Source of the DNA: Chara braunii
Lineage: Eukaryota > Streptophyta > Charophyceae > Charales > Characeae
NCBI GenBank assembly: GCA_003427395.1
Contig: BFEA01001002.1
Coordinates: forward strand, 3,032-25,678
Direction of reading: 5' to 3'
Length of the DNA: 22,647 bases
The translations under genes and the position numbers were made by a program. Positions 6,977 to 16,945 of the stretch are shown here, piece after piece. The first letter of the stretch is position 1; each line of letters opens with the position of its first letter. The notes under the pieces are model-generated. The model was not told the DNA's origin, made no database searches, and was given only the letters and a program-made list of their open reading frames with translations.

Positions 6977-7900
6977 ACTGAATTTCAATATGGCCCGAGT
7001 TTGTCAATTTTGGCAAAGCTTGGTGGGCGCCAGACAGTTGCCATGCGCCAGTTGGTTACATCCTCCGTATTCGTGAGAATCAGAAATAATTCGTGAGCCT
7101 TCTAGGCTCTTCCAGCAGCACAGGCGAAGCAGGGAGAACCTCATGTTTACTCCTGGGTGGTTGGGTATGCCTAACCAATTTGGTCCCAGGCCGCTGTCTG
7201 AATGGGCCTGGGCGTCGACACTTTGACCCGATCGGAAGCTACTGGAAACACACGAGGCCCAGCTAGACAGCAAACTGGGCGAGCACTTTCCATAAAGGAA
7301 AGAGCTCGCCACTGGTGGACGGACTCGGGCACTAGGCAGTGCATGCGGCAGCGCTGCTTGAGCGTGCGCTCGCGGGCTGTGCGCTGTGCGCTGTGCGCTA
7401 GCGCCAGGTGCCAGGCAGTGAGCGCGGGCGCTGGAAGAAGGCAGGATGATGCTGAGGGCAGCACCATAGCCAGCCCTACATAGCCAGGGCTTGGCTTGGA
7501 CAGCCAGTGGAGGTGGTGGTCGTCTTTGTGTATGGGAGGAAGATGTGGGTAGAGAAGACGAGGGAGAGAGAGAGAGAGATAAGGATACCTGGTCTTGGCG
7601 ATCGTCCACAGGGTCGACATCTTCATGTACTTCGGTTGTTGCTGCTGACGTCAACAGGTTGCATTGTCAATTTGTAGGCTGGTAGTAGCTGTGTGATTGT
7701 AGTCTGGGCGCTGAGCGCCAAGTAAGGTCAAAGGGCTCTGGATACATGTGTTGGTGCTGAGGAGAGTACACTCTCATTGGAATTCGGATTCGGTGCTTAG
7801 GTTCTCCGTTGGTGTAATATGAGCGCATTTCTGCTTTCTGTGCAATCAGACTCGTTCTCATTCACACTTTTCATGCATGTAAACAGTAGCGCAGCAAACT
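6977..7900. other. No recognised gene; GC-rich with small repeats
   Basis: Long minus-strand frames (to 216 codons, 7004-7654) are Ser/Pro/Ala-rich and match nothing I know. A minus-strand CCAAGACCAG|GTATCC (about 7590) could be a splice donor. GCGCTGT is repeated three times near 7378-7400. I see no firm feature. Confidence 0.35.
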
Positions 7901-8700
7901 GGCGACATGCGCCCACTCAAAACTCAGAGATATAGCATCCAGATACGAGTTCACTTTCAACTGGCTATGGCGACTCAGCGCCCAAACAACTCACTGTTCA
8001 CATACACCGGATCACCCTGGATATCCCACACGCATCACTCTGAACACTCACACATACACACACACACTTCACACTAAACTACAGCTATGGCAGCTATGGC
8101 TGCCTCTCCTCTATCGCTATGCTACGCCCTTCTCTCTCGCCCACTTCGTCCTTCGGGCATACTGCAGACCTCCTTGCACAAGTCGCTGTGGCAGCGCTTC
8201 CGCATGGCTCACGCAGGAATGGATGAATGGCTGGGCGCTGCCTCTTGATTTATACTTCTGAAACTCGTTGGTCTGCCCTTTGCCATCGGTTCATGGTGCT
8301 CACAGTCCCCCATGGTACTTGATGGAGCGGACCGTAACTGACTGGACCTTACCGCTGACTGACTGTGGACTCACTGCTAACCTACCGAGGTCGGACTGCG
8401 ATTGCACTGCAGTTTTGTCCACCACTTGACTCACCACTTGACCACTTGCCCACTTGCCGACCTTCTGGAAGGACTACAGCTAGACTTCTGGAACTTGCTA
8501 AGACTTCTACTCTATAGACCTACAGATCGAACCCCTGCTGCCTATGGACCTATGACAGACCTACCAACTGTCTACGAATACACAGGCCACAGGTTCAACT
8601 CTCGGGGACTACACAGGTACTGTACATGGGTAGGGTGAGGTCTAGGGATCGAGCCCTGGGATCTGCGTCTGTTACTGCTAAGAGGTAAAAACCATTTCAC
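7900..8700 (-). promoter_or_regulatory. Putative 3' LTR region of the minus-strand gypsy element
   Basis: Directly downstream (minus) of the gypsy pol end, a purine-rich GGACGGCGGGA (8711-8701) is followed by TG at 8699, as expected for a polypurine tract and LTR start. About 450 bases further on, the minus strand has AGTATAAATC (8256-8247), a good TATA box as found in LTR U3 regions. Tandem CCACTTG(A/C) words lie at 8417-8457. The LTR's far end and a matching 5' LTR are not identifiable, because the element lacks its 5' part. This is inference from position. Confidence 0.35.
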
Positions 8701-8737
8701 TCCCGCCGTCCTAAATTCGAGGTCCTCCGAGAATATC

Positions 8738-9115
8738 TCAGTCAAAGGCAGGACCTTTACCTTTCTTGTCACGCTCATAGGCTCTGACTATGTTGGGAGC
8801 TGTTTCTAGAAGTTCTGTCCTAGTAAACCAGCGGTCGTCTTCCGGTTCCTGATAAGCAAACCGGACCTTATACTGTTTCTGTGGACGACCTCTACCTCCT
8901 GTTCTAAAGACATCTTCATCTACAATGCCGTCAATGTCATAACTTCCATCCATATCCGGGGGGATCATGGATCTTCTTGAAGGGAACTGTTGACTTGTGA
9001 CACACGGCAGCAGCTTTGAAGCATGAAACACAGGGTAGGTGTGGAGGTGTGCTGGAATCTCTATTGTGTAGGACGGTCCATCCTCTCCGCCCTTTTGACT
9101 TCTAGAACCGGCCAC
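8738..9115 (-). pseudogene. pol: Gypsy integrase C-terminus and chromodomain-like tail
   Basis: The frame contains YTIEIPAHLHTYPVFHASKL, the conserved strand pair at the end of Ty3/gypsy integrases, where proline and the VFH-S-L motif are typical. A second conserved block follows: VDEDVF, YKVRFAYQEPEDDRWF and TELLETAPNIVRAYE. Its Y-x-V-x-F, D-R-W and L-L positions fit a diverged chromodomain, the module that in chromoviruses directs integration to marked chromatin. Two of the three aromatic-cage positions cannot be assigned with certainty. It overlaps the preceding integrase frame (9061-9465) in a different phase, which shows a frameshift near 9095. It ends in TGA at 8738-8740, followed by the putative polypurine tract. 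Confidence 0.75.
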
Positions 9116-10381
9116 AGTCCTCTACATGCAGGCAGTAACTTCTGCGAGATGTTTTCCTCAGGTGCAAACTCTTTAGCCTTGACCCAGACTAAGTCGCCTA
9201 CCTGAAACTGCGACGGGCGACGGTGCTTATTAGCCTGTTCTACCATTCTATGCTGGGCCTTCCTGAGGTTCTCTACAATTGTTGCTAGTTCTTTCTCGTG
9301 CTGTATCGCAAACTCCCTGGTACCGGGCGGTAGCCTATGAATCTGATCCCGGTTCAGTCCTTCGAATGGTCTGCGCGGCCTAAAGGACTTGTGCAGCTCA
9401 TTGGGAGTGCGACAGGTGGATAGATGCACGCTGTTGTTGTATGCGCTAGCTACCTTGGGCAACATCTCGTCCCAGTTGATCTGATCAGGTAATGTACATG
9501 CGCAGAACTTGCTGTAGTATCTTGTTCATCTGTTCAGTCTGATCGTTTGTCTCTGGATGGCGGCCAGACGACATCAACAGCTTAGACCCGTAGACTCTCA
9601 TAAGTTCTTGCCAGTTCTGGCTGGTGAAACGACTATCTCTACCGCTAACTATTGACAATGGGACTCCATTCTCACTAACCCAAAAGTCAAAGAACTTCTA
9701 TATAACTAAGTCCGTACGTGCCTTTGCAGGCAAGGGAACAAAAACGGCATACTTGCTAAAACGGTCAACTATGACCATGACTTGGCTCTTACCATGTCTG
9801 CTCTTGACTTGGGTGTCCATGAAGTTTATGGACACTGAGTCTCCTAGCTGATCAGGAATAGGCAAGGGTCTGAGAAGACCTAGAGGGGCACGCGTAGTAG
9901 TCTTATTCCTCTGGCAAACTTTGCAACTGCGGACATACTCTATGCAGTCATTCTTCATTCTCGGCCAGGTATACACATGCATTAGATTGGCTAGAGTCTT
10001 TTGCCAACCGAAATGTCCCTCAGTATCGTGGCATTCCCCTAAAATCAAATTGCGGATCTCTTCGCTGTTGGGAACGCACAGGCGGTCAAACACATTAGTC
10101 TTCTCAAATAGTAATCCCTCAGTAGTGCGGTAATCTGGCTCAGTCTCTGGGGCCTCTCTAACTTTCTTTAGGAGGTCGGTATAGATGGGGTCCTGCGCAT
10201 ACGCTTGCTTCACTTTCTCCTGTAGGTCTCTCCCTATATCTAGATAGTGTACTATGGCTCCAAAGTAGTATGATCTTCTACTCAGAGCGTTCGCGACTGC
10301 GTTGTACTTGCCCTTCACTCGCTTGAGCTCGAAGTCATACCGGTCTATCTCCGCGGCCCACCTAGTCAACTTAGGTGTCAT
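9061..10381 (-). pseudogene. pol: Gypsy RNase H end and integrase
   Basis: The region begins with the end of RNase H (KLTRWAAEIDRYDFELKRVKG and NAVANALSRR). It then has the integrase zinc-binding domain (H-x4-H in HDTEGH and C-x2-C in CKVC) and the catalytic core. All three catalytic acids are readable: D in NFMDTQV, D in SGRDSRF and E in TEQMNK. The C-terminal part (YNNSVHLSTCRTPNEL, then FQVGDLVWVKAKEF) is in a shifted frame. Breaks are TAG at 9698-9700 inside the core, TGA at 9485-9487, and a frameshift beside it. Integrase would insert the cDNA copy into the chromosome; this copy cannot be translated intact. Confidence 0.9.
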
Positions 10382-10689
10382 CTTGGCCTGAGTCTTTAAC
10401 CATCTAAGGGTCTCATGGTCAGAATAGACTTTGAAGTGCCTCCCAAGCAGGTAATGCTTCTAGTGCTCTAGAGCCTAAGAGCGTAGAGTTCTCTCTCATA
10501 CGTGGAGGTAGCAACCTTCTCTGAGGGCATCCTTGCTGACATGAACTCTACGGGTCTGTAGCCATTGCCGTCATCTTGCTGCAACACGGCGCCTATCCCA
10601 TACTGACTCGCGTCCGTGGTGACAACAAAGGGCAAAGATGGATCAGCTACTTTGAGGACAGGATACTCTATTAACACGCACTTTAATCT
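10382..10689 (-). pseudogene. pol: Gypsy RNase H domain
   Basis: TTDASQYGIGAVLQQ and STYERELYALRL carry the first Asp and the Glu of the RNase H active site; VYSDHETLRWL holds the next Asp. RNase H removes the RNA strand after minus-strand synthesis. The domain is in frame with the RT but separated from it by TAG at 10690-10692. A frameshift (one base apparently missing) lies near 10475, and TAG at 10460-10462 replaces what is usually a Trp codon in the LEHW-KHYLLG motif. Confidence 0.88.
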
Positions 10690-12235
10690 CTATAGCGCAG
10701 ACGTACAGTCTTTATCCCATTGCCAGATTGCCTCTTCATTTAGCAACCTGCGCAGGGGGGAGGCGATAGTAGAAAAGTTTCTCATAAGCTTTCTATAGTA
10801 GTTAGCTAGGCCTAGGAGCGATCGCAACTCTGTCAATGTGTGGGGCGTCGGCCAGTCTCCAATTGCCGCTATCTTGCTGTCCTTTGGCTTAATGCCATCT
10901 CCATCTAATACGTGGCCCAAATACATGACTTGTGTTTTGGCCCACTTGCACTTCTTTGCGTTGATCTTGAAGTTTGACTCTCTCAACTCCTCCAAGACCT
11001 GCCTCAGATGACCCTGGTGCTCCTGGAGGGTCTTACTAAAAACTAAGATATCATCTAAATAAACTACTACAAACTTGTCTAACCATGGTCTGAACAGATC
11101 ATTCATACAACGCTGAAAAATAGCTGGCGCGTTGGTTAGTCCAAAGGGCATCACTATAAATTCATAGTGCCCGTATCTAGTCCGGAACGCAGTCTTGTAC
11201 TGGTCATCAGAATGGACCTCTATCTGATGATAACCGGACTTCAAGTCTATCTTGGAGAAATACTTACAACCATGCACCCGATCTAAAAGATCATCTATCC
11301 TGGGCAGCGGCTCAGCATTCTTCACTGTAATCGCATTCAAACCCCTATAGTCTATACACATACGAAGCTCTCCTTCCTTTTTGGGGACAAACAGAACAGG
11401 TGCTCCAAAAGGAGACGAACTGGGCCTGATCCAACCTTTCTCGAGGAGTTCGTCTAACTGCTTGCGTAACTCCTCTAACTCTCTAGGGGACATCCTGTAG
11501 ATTGCTCCCTTAGAAGTTCTACTGCCAGGCTCTATCTCTATCCTGTGTTGGATGGGTCGTGGCACTACTCCTGTCGACGACTCAATCAAGTTTTTAAACT
11601 CCTCCAGCAGCTTGGCAATGGTTGGATCTGTGAAAGTCACCTCTTCCTTGGCCTCAGTGACTGGTCTAACATAAACTACAAAGACCTGGTCCTCTAACTG
11701 CTCCTTTTTCACTAGTCGCGTGAACGCGGGAGCACTGAGACAGCAATGCGCCAAGGTGTTGTCTACACCTGACACATGAAACAGGCGGGCAGTCTTGACC
11801 TCGCCTGACGGACTAGGGAGCCTACACTCATGCTCTCTCAANTGGAGTGTGGCCCCTGCTGCCTCTCCCCAATCCATTCCTAACACTACATCAAAAGGAA
11901 GGTCATCCTGTACGAGGAGAGTCAGGGAATGAAGAACTTTCTCCACCTTCGCATCCTTCTCTAGGCGGAAATACGCCTGGACTCCCTCTACGTAGTCCTC
12001 AACTCGCATTGTGCGGTTGTCTGCGAGGACATTGACTATGGGGTCTGCCAATTTCAAGACTTTTAATCCTAGCCTTAACTTTTTCATCGCTCTGCGGCTA
12101 ATATAACTACGGGTGGCCCCTGAGTCTATAAGGACCCCTACTCTACTCCTAAAAACTTCTACATCTACCAAGATCAGCTGTCCTTTACTCTCTTTCTTTA
12201 TTTTGGCCCAGGTGGGCATCCTCTCCTTCAGCTCT
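10690..12235 (-). pseudogene. pol: Gypsy protease and reverse transcriptase
   Basis: The open frame of about 515 codons is the best-preserved part of the element. The aspartic protease is seen as GVLIDSGATRSYIS with the DSG active site and the flap-side FDVVLGMDW. The RT follows: PFGAPVLFVPKKEGELRMCI, YFSKIDLKSGYHQIE (first catalytic Asp), FGLTNAPAIFQ and VVVYLDDILVFS (YLDD catalytic pair, about 11050-11061). The thumb and connection contain LRSLLGLANYYRKL. The ATG assigned by a simple frame search lies inside LINE sequence, so it is not the element's own start; the true gag-pol start is lost. One base is N (11842, in the protease-RT linker). The frame ends in TAG where the sequence continues in frame into RNase H, indicating a point nonsense change. 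Confidence 0.93.
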
Positions 12236-12250
12236 TCTGCCCCATCTACC
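12217..12250 (-). other. LINE/gypsy chimeric junction
   Basis: Reading minus, LINE RT text continues to about 12250 (MLAKQINKMGRWG). By about 12235-12217 the text is gypsy pre-protease (MPTWAKIKKESKGQL). The two frames overlap out of phase. No poly(A), LTR terminus or target duplication is visible at the join. Confidence 0.7.
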
Positions 12251-13624
12251 CATCTTGTTGATCTGTTTGGCAAGCATATTTTGGGCCATTTGAGGCGCGC
12301 AACCTTCTTTCATCAAGAGGATGCCTAAGTATCGGGAAGGCGTGTCGGGTGAATCCCAAATCATTGCTGCCTCTGGGCCTTGGAGAAGAGGGGCGTCTTC
12401 TTCAGATAACCACCATCCAATCGTTTTCTTCCAGTTAATCTTCATTTCTGAAGCTAGTTTGAATGCTTCCATTGCTCTTATTAGGGCACTAATGGATGAT
12501 CCTGAGGCCCGTATGAGGACAATGAGGTCATCAACGAACATTATGACTGTTGGGAAATGTATATGGTGGGTTGAACCTGCGTTGATCTCCGATAGTCTGT
12601 GTATGGACGGATCCTTGCGTAGGAAAGACGCTATCGCTTCCATGATGAACAGTAAGATTGGAGGTGCTAGTGGGTCCCCCTGACGCACTGATCGTGAAAT
12701 TGGGTAACAGTCTAAGAGCATGCCATTAATTTGCACACAGCCAATAGCATCGTTGTACAGGATTCGTACCCATTTTCTGAAATTCGTCCCTACTCCCATC
12801 TTCTCCATACTTGCATTGAGAAAGGCCCAATTTACCTGATCGTAGGCTTTCTCAAAGTCGAAGAAAAGTATTGCCGTATTGATCCTCTTTTCTCTGACTT
12901 TATTGGCTGCTTCATTGAGGGTGAGTACATTGTCTAGAATGTACCTTCCCGGAATGAAGCCCGTTTGATCAATGTGAAAACATTTGTCAGTCAGGTCGAG
13001 AATCCTGAAAGCCAAGGCTTTGGCCAATATTTTGTAGGGGAGAGTCAATAAGGAAATAGGTCTGTAGTTCCTTATATCTTCTTTTTCGCCTTTCTTGTAG
13101 AGCAGGGTGACCACACTACTGCTCAGCAGATTCCCCAGACCTCCTTTTTGCCAACTGTCATGGTAGAAGTTCAGCAAATCCTTCCCTAGGAGTGGCCAAA
13201 ATTTTACCCAGAATTCTTTCGTCAGCCCGTCAATTCCTGGCGTCTTGTTGCTATTCATGTTTTGGACTGCGAATTGCAGTTCTTCCAGTGATATGGGCTT
13301 ATCGAGAGTTTCTGCCTGTTCTTGTGAAATTGTTCGATCTAAGTATTGAAGCATTCTGGTGCGTGCTTCTCTGGTGTTGGGAGGTGTAGGCGTGGGGGTC
13401 TTTGTCTGGTAAAGCTCCTCGTAGAAGCCCTTAGCTATGTTGAGTATCTCTTCGGTATCCGTTAAAATTTCTGAAGGGTCAGCGAGGGTTCTCATGCCTT
13501 TTATAGAGCTAGATCTTTCATTAGCTTTGATTCTTGCGAAGAAGTGTTTGGACATTGATTCACTTAAGTCATACTCTTCATTCTGGCTCTTATCTGCAAG
13601 CCCTTCAGTTCCCACCATCGCCAC
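12245..13624 (-). pseudogene. ORF2: LINE ORF2, reverse transcriptase part
   Basis: The RT has TPGIDGLTKEFWVKFW, NYRPISLLTLPYKILAKALA, GFIPGRYILDN and FFDFEKAYDQVNW (first catalytic Asp in FFDFEKA). It continues with SVRQGDPLAP and the catalytic pair in IMFVDDLIVL (about 12526-12540, FVDD instead of the usual FADD), then EMKINWKKT. The N-terminal linker carries NEEYDLSESMSKHFFARIKA. This enzyme copies the RNA at a nicked target. It overlaps the endonuclease frame by about 60 bases in a different phase, so one frameshift near 13590 separates the two parts of ORF2. The 3' end is cut at the junction with the gypsy element. Confidence 0.92.
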
Positions 13625-14805
13625 GTGGCTAATTCTTCTCTTGCTTTCTGAAAGATATCTGTGTAGATTGGGGAAGACGGGTTGTCAACAAGGTTAAGTT
13701 CCGCAATCTTAAGAGTTGTTTCCAATGTTTGTTTCCTTCGCTTTCTATCACTTGCCATTTTCCTTGAGATTCTTGCTACCGTTTGTGCAAGTGTGGAGTA
13801 GCTTTCTTGGAACCACTCCCACCTGTCGTGAATAGGTAGATAGTTACCTCTCATATTGTGCCAGCATTCTAGGACTCCTTCTTGGAAGAGTTGGCTTAGT
13901 AGGAGAGAGTTATTCAGTTTATGGAAACTGGAACCTTTCTTCATGTACTGTTCGAAACTGATGATGAGCTCAATGGGTTTGTGACCCAGACCCGTGTATG
14001 GTTGTAGCGGAAGGATTTTTGTGTTCTTGACCGTTCCCATTAGTGTGTCTGAGATTAGACAGTAGTTGATGAAAGAGAAGGCCGTATGTTGAGCATGTTT
14101 TTTCTTGACCAACGTGAATGATTTTAGCCCCGGATGCAGAGTGCGATATGGTTCGACTAGATTGTGTTCCAGGATCAACTTCTGAATGGCTACCGCCTCT
14201 TGTGTCGACTGGTTGACCGTTGCTTTGGAGATACGGTCACTGGATGGGTCCAATGTTGCGTTCCAATCTCCTACTAAAATACATGGTGTCAGGGGGGTGA
14301 TCAGTTGACCAATGTTCGATATGAATGTTGTCCTTTCATAAGAGTTGTTTGGTGCGTACACATTGATTAGTCTGAATTCCTCTTCCTTCCATTTTAGATC
14401 CATCAGACACCATCTTCCCTCTATTGTATCCACCTCCATGCCTACGATCGACCCTGTTGTGAGGAAGCGGGACGATTTTGGTATGAGGATGGTTGTTCCC
14501 TTTGTGCTTGTTACATTATCCGAAGACCATACTTCACTTGAGATTCGTCCCATCTTCTTTGTTAAAGCTTTCCGGATTCTGTTGTGTTATGTAGATGTGG
14601 TGAGGTGTGTCTCCTGAAGCAGGATTATATCTGCCAGTTTATTTGTGTGCACCGTCAGACCTTTGATGATGTAGTTTAGTTTTGCTTCTTTTTCCTTTAT
14701 GTTGCCCAGCCCGTTGACGTTCCAACTTCTGATTACTATCCCTTGTGTCTTCCAATTTATTCGCGTTTCATTGGCATTTGCCCTCTTCCTAAAGATTTCC
14801 AGCAT
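13564..14805 (-). pseudogene. ORF2: LINE ORF2, APE-like endonuclease part
   Basis: The frame runs from ATG at 14805 with WNVNGLGN and DIILLQETHL (catalytic Glu), then TAA at 14587-14589. It resumes in the same frame with GRISSEVWSS, LINVYAPNN, LVGDWNATLD and SFINYCLISD, then LGHKPIELI. The first part and the rest are one frame split only by the nonsense codon. Two conserved acids are altered: the usual S-R-I-D-Y is SFINY (Asp to Asn) and the usual S-D-H is LGH (Asp lost). The nicking activity may therefore have gone even apart from the stop. The start at 14805 is the first Met before the WNVNGL motif. Confidence 0.88.
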
Positions 14806-14853
14806 TGTGGTGGTCGGGCCGTGGTGAGACTGGTATTCAAGGTATTAAAGTTT

Positions 14854-15120
14854 TCAGGAGGGGTCCTGGTCGAGGTCCTCCATAGCGGATGTGGACTCAT
14901 CCGGCGGATCTTGTTGTGTCTTGGGGGAGGCGTCATCTAGTCGGTATTCTCCAATACTTCCGCTGGTACCTTGGTCCATTGAGGAGGCCGACTTTGAGGT
15001 GACTCCTACTGGATCGGTACCTAACCCTACTGGACTCTAAATTTCCTTCGGCCTCGGAATGTACTAGCTTTTTGTCTTATTCTGCCTACCTTCCAAGTGC
15101 TCGAGTAATTTCCATGCTAC
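14854..15120 (-). pseudogene. ORF1: LINE ORF1 C-terminal remnant
   Basis: The minus-strand frame ends in TGA at 14854-14856, about 50 bases before the ORF2 Met. It is rich in S/D/Q/P (SIGEYRLDDASPKTQQ, STSAMEDLDQDPS), like the hydrophilic tail of an RNA-binding ORF1 protein. Upstream in the same frame, AWKLLEHLEGRQNKTKS is interrupted by TAG codons (15037-15039 and one further upstream). No zinc knuckle is visible. Assignment rests on position and strand relative to ORF2. Confidence 0.45.
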
Positions 15121-15203
15121 GTGGGCCTAGCCTACCTGCTGTTTCTCATCCTACTGGCTCTAGCCTACCACTAAGTCCCCACTTCAACCCACAAGAGCAC
15201 AGC

Positions 15204-15833
15204 CACAGGTAAGTACCAGGCCGGAGGGCCTTTCCAGCACACAAACACACGGAAACCCAGCATTCATGCACCCACACGTACTTCTCAGCAAAATACGGGA
15301 ACCTCAGCAAATCACACAATCCAGCGGCAACACTGAGAAGACAGCAGAGTTCTCAGTCTCTGATGTTGCAGATCATTACATGCAGTATGTTCTCATGTGG
15401 ACTAAAGATGAGAAGAGATTACACAAAGTGGAGTAAAATTGAAGAAGATGATTCGCGCTTTAATATCATGGCGTAAATCATCACCCTCACAGCATCTTCC
15501 TACGTGAGTCCAGCGCCAGGAACTCAACCTTTCCACTCCACACCACGCAGATTGAGGTAACATTTGCTTTATCACACTATCTAGATATATAATTTTTTTA
15601 CCTATGTTAGGACCGGCCAAACACGGACTGAGGCACACAACTGATTTCCGAGTTTTGCCAATGGAACGCATCCCTTGCTGAGTTTCCCGCTTGTTGCTGA
15701 GTTTTCGAAGTCTCAGTGTGTGCGTGCTTGCTGGTCTGCATACCTGTCTGAGTGCTTGTCAGTTTGAGTGTGTGTGTGACCCGTGAGGGTACTTGTCCGT
15801 GTGGAAGGCCCAAAGGGCCGGTACTTACCTGTG
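15204..15833. repeat. Inverted repeat with splice-donor-like core
   Basis: GCCACAGGTAAGTACC, then GGCC...GGGCCTTTCC, at about 15202-15236 on plus matches the reverse complement of about 15800-15834 with a few indels. The arms are about 35-40 bases long, roughly 560 bases apart. Both arms carry CAG|GTAAGTACC, on opposite strands. A third, shorter copy of that word lies on minus near 16348. Confidence 0.7.
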
Positions 15834-16568
15834 GCCGTGGCATTGAGGGTTGTGGTGGGGAAAACACTCAAGTGGCGGGGAAAGAGGCCCGCGACACTTG
15901 AAGCAACGGAAAAACACTCGAGTAGCAGGTAGGCCGGTACCACACCAGGTAGAGGCAGATGTGCTAGGTGCTTGAGGCCGAGCAGAAGAAGACAAAGTTG
16001 ACATTTTTAGAGGCTCAGTAGTTGTAGGCTTGGTCTAGGCGAGTACCAGTCCAACCAGTCTGAGTCTAGGGCCTGTACAGGCAATATCAGAGTTTGCAAT
16101 GATGTTTCCCTCTGAATGGGAGGAGGTACCGACTGCTTGGAAGTCGTGCAGCCTAGGAAGTCACTCGCCAAGAGGCAAGCATGCCGCTATATCTCCAGGA
16201 GGAGTGAGGTGCTCATACTCATTATCGGTGTGCAAGTTTGACGACACACTGGTTGGAGCGCTAGCGTCAGAGCAGCGCTGCTGGGGAGGAGCAAGGACAG
16301 GAGGAGAAAGAAGACCAGGACTAGGAAGGAGGAGCGCCAGAGGTACTTACCTGGCTATGGTGGATGCCATCTTCGTCGCCTTGGTGGCCCCCGTTGGGGT
16401 AGAGCTACACCAAGAAGCTTCGAGGCAGAGTCAGGCATGGCGACCTGAGCTAGAGCAGCCATAGCTGCTTGTGTTGTCCTTTGCACAGCAGGGCAGTGCC
16501 CTTGTAGTCTGCCATAGCCTTGGTCGTGGAAGGAGGAAGAAGGGTGGCCATGGCTATGGTGGACCTCA
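15250..16568. other. No recognised gene
   Basis: The region holds the right arm of the inverted repeat, (TG)n-like text near 15760-15780, and several GC-rich open frames without recognisable domains. A plus-strand frame at 16099-16464 is open for 121 codons but has no recognisable content. A minus-strand GCCAG|GTAAGTACC near 16348 could be a real splice donor. Confidence 0.35.
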
Positions 16569-16850
16569 TGTGATGCCTGCAGTAGAAGAGGGATTCAGTC
16601 ATTCAACATTATTATTATTACTTCTTGTTTGAATAAGAGGGGAGGAGATAAGGAGGAGGAGAGTGGTTGGGGAAGAAGAAGGGAATTCTTATTGGTCCTT
16701 GCTGGTGTACAACTTCTTCTTCTTTCTTTCATCATCTTCTTCTTCTTCTTTCCCTCTCTCTCCTCTCAAGTTCATTCATTTCTTTTTGCAATTGGACAGC
16801 ATTGTACTTTCTAATGAATGTGTGCTTCGAAATTGTCCAGGATCATAACA
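16569..16850 (+). repeat. Putative 5' LTR of the plus-strand gypsy element
   Basis: The segment begins TGTGATGCC and ends ...ATAACA, so it has TG...CA ends, and a primer-binding site follows at once. It includes a long pyrimidine stretch (CTTCTT repeats, about 16708-16770). The 5' boundary is a guess because no second LTR is in the window. Confidence 0.45.
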
Positions 16851-16851
16851 T

Positions 16852-16865
16852 TGGTATCGGATCGG
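16852..16865 (+). promoter_or_regulatory. Primer-binding site-like sequence (initiator Met tRNA)
   Basis: TGGTATCGGATCGG resembles the plant initiator-Met PBS TGGTATCAGAGC (10 of the first 12 positions). It lies one base after a CA that could end an LTR and about 1.3 kb upstream of gag on the same strand. Confidence 0.55.
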
Positions 16866-16899
16866 ATTCTACTTGTTGGCGATAGTTGACTTTGCCGCT

Positions 16900-16945
16900 C
16901 CAACCCTAACCTAAGTGGAGGGCTACCACTTAGGGTTAGGGCTGG
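16900..16945. repeat. 19-base fold-back hairpin
   Basis: CCAACCCTAACCTAAGTGG (16900-16918) pairs with CCACTTAGGGTTAGGGCTGG (16926-16945), with one bulge and one mismatch and a 7-base loop. It is 35 bases downstream of the PBS, in the leader of the gypsy element, so a packaging or dimerisation structure is possible but unproven. Confidence 0.8.

Larger units (their letters stand above)
8738..12235 (-). mobile_element. Ty3/gypsy retrotransposon, 5'-truncated and decayed
   Basis: Domain order on minus is protease, reverse transcriptase, RNase H, integrase, chromodomain-like tail, which is the Ty3/gypsy order with a chromovirus-style end. Gag and the 5' LTR are absent: the element starts abruptly at about 12235 against a LINE on the same strand. 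Pol is broken by in-frame stops (10690-10692, 10460-10462, 9698-9700, 9485-9487) and frameshifts near 10475, 9488 and 9095. There is one undetermined base (N at 11842). It cannot be autonomous. Confidence 0.93.
12245..15120 (-). mobile_element. APE-type LINE, 3'-truncated
   Basis: The order on minus is an ORF1 remnant (about 15120-14854), a short gap, then ORF2 with APE endonuclease (14805-13564) and RT (13624-12250). That is the layout of L1-like non-LTR elements. The post-RT region and the 3' tail are missing because the sequence switches to the gypsy element. One in-frame stop and one frameshift break ORF2. A related fragment is at 2964-3881. Confidence 0.9.

Noticed and set aside
7004-7654. 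A minus-strand open frame of 216 codons.
   Set aside because: It is Ser/Pro/Ala-rich and in GC-rich DNA, with a competing long frame on the same strand (7171-7626). No motif distinguishes it from chance.
12321-12683. Plus-strand open frames across the LINE and gypsy regions.
   Set aside because: They are antisense shadows of well-supported reverse transcriptase and endonuclease frames.
16931-16940. Telomere-like TAGGGTTAGG words.
   Set aside because: Only one short occurrence in each arm of a hairpin, with no tandem array, so it is not telomeric.
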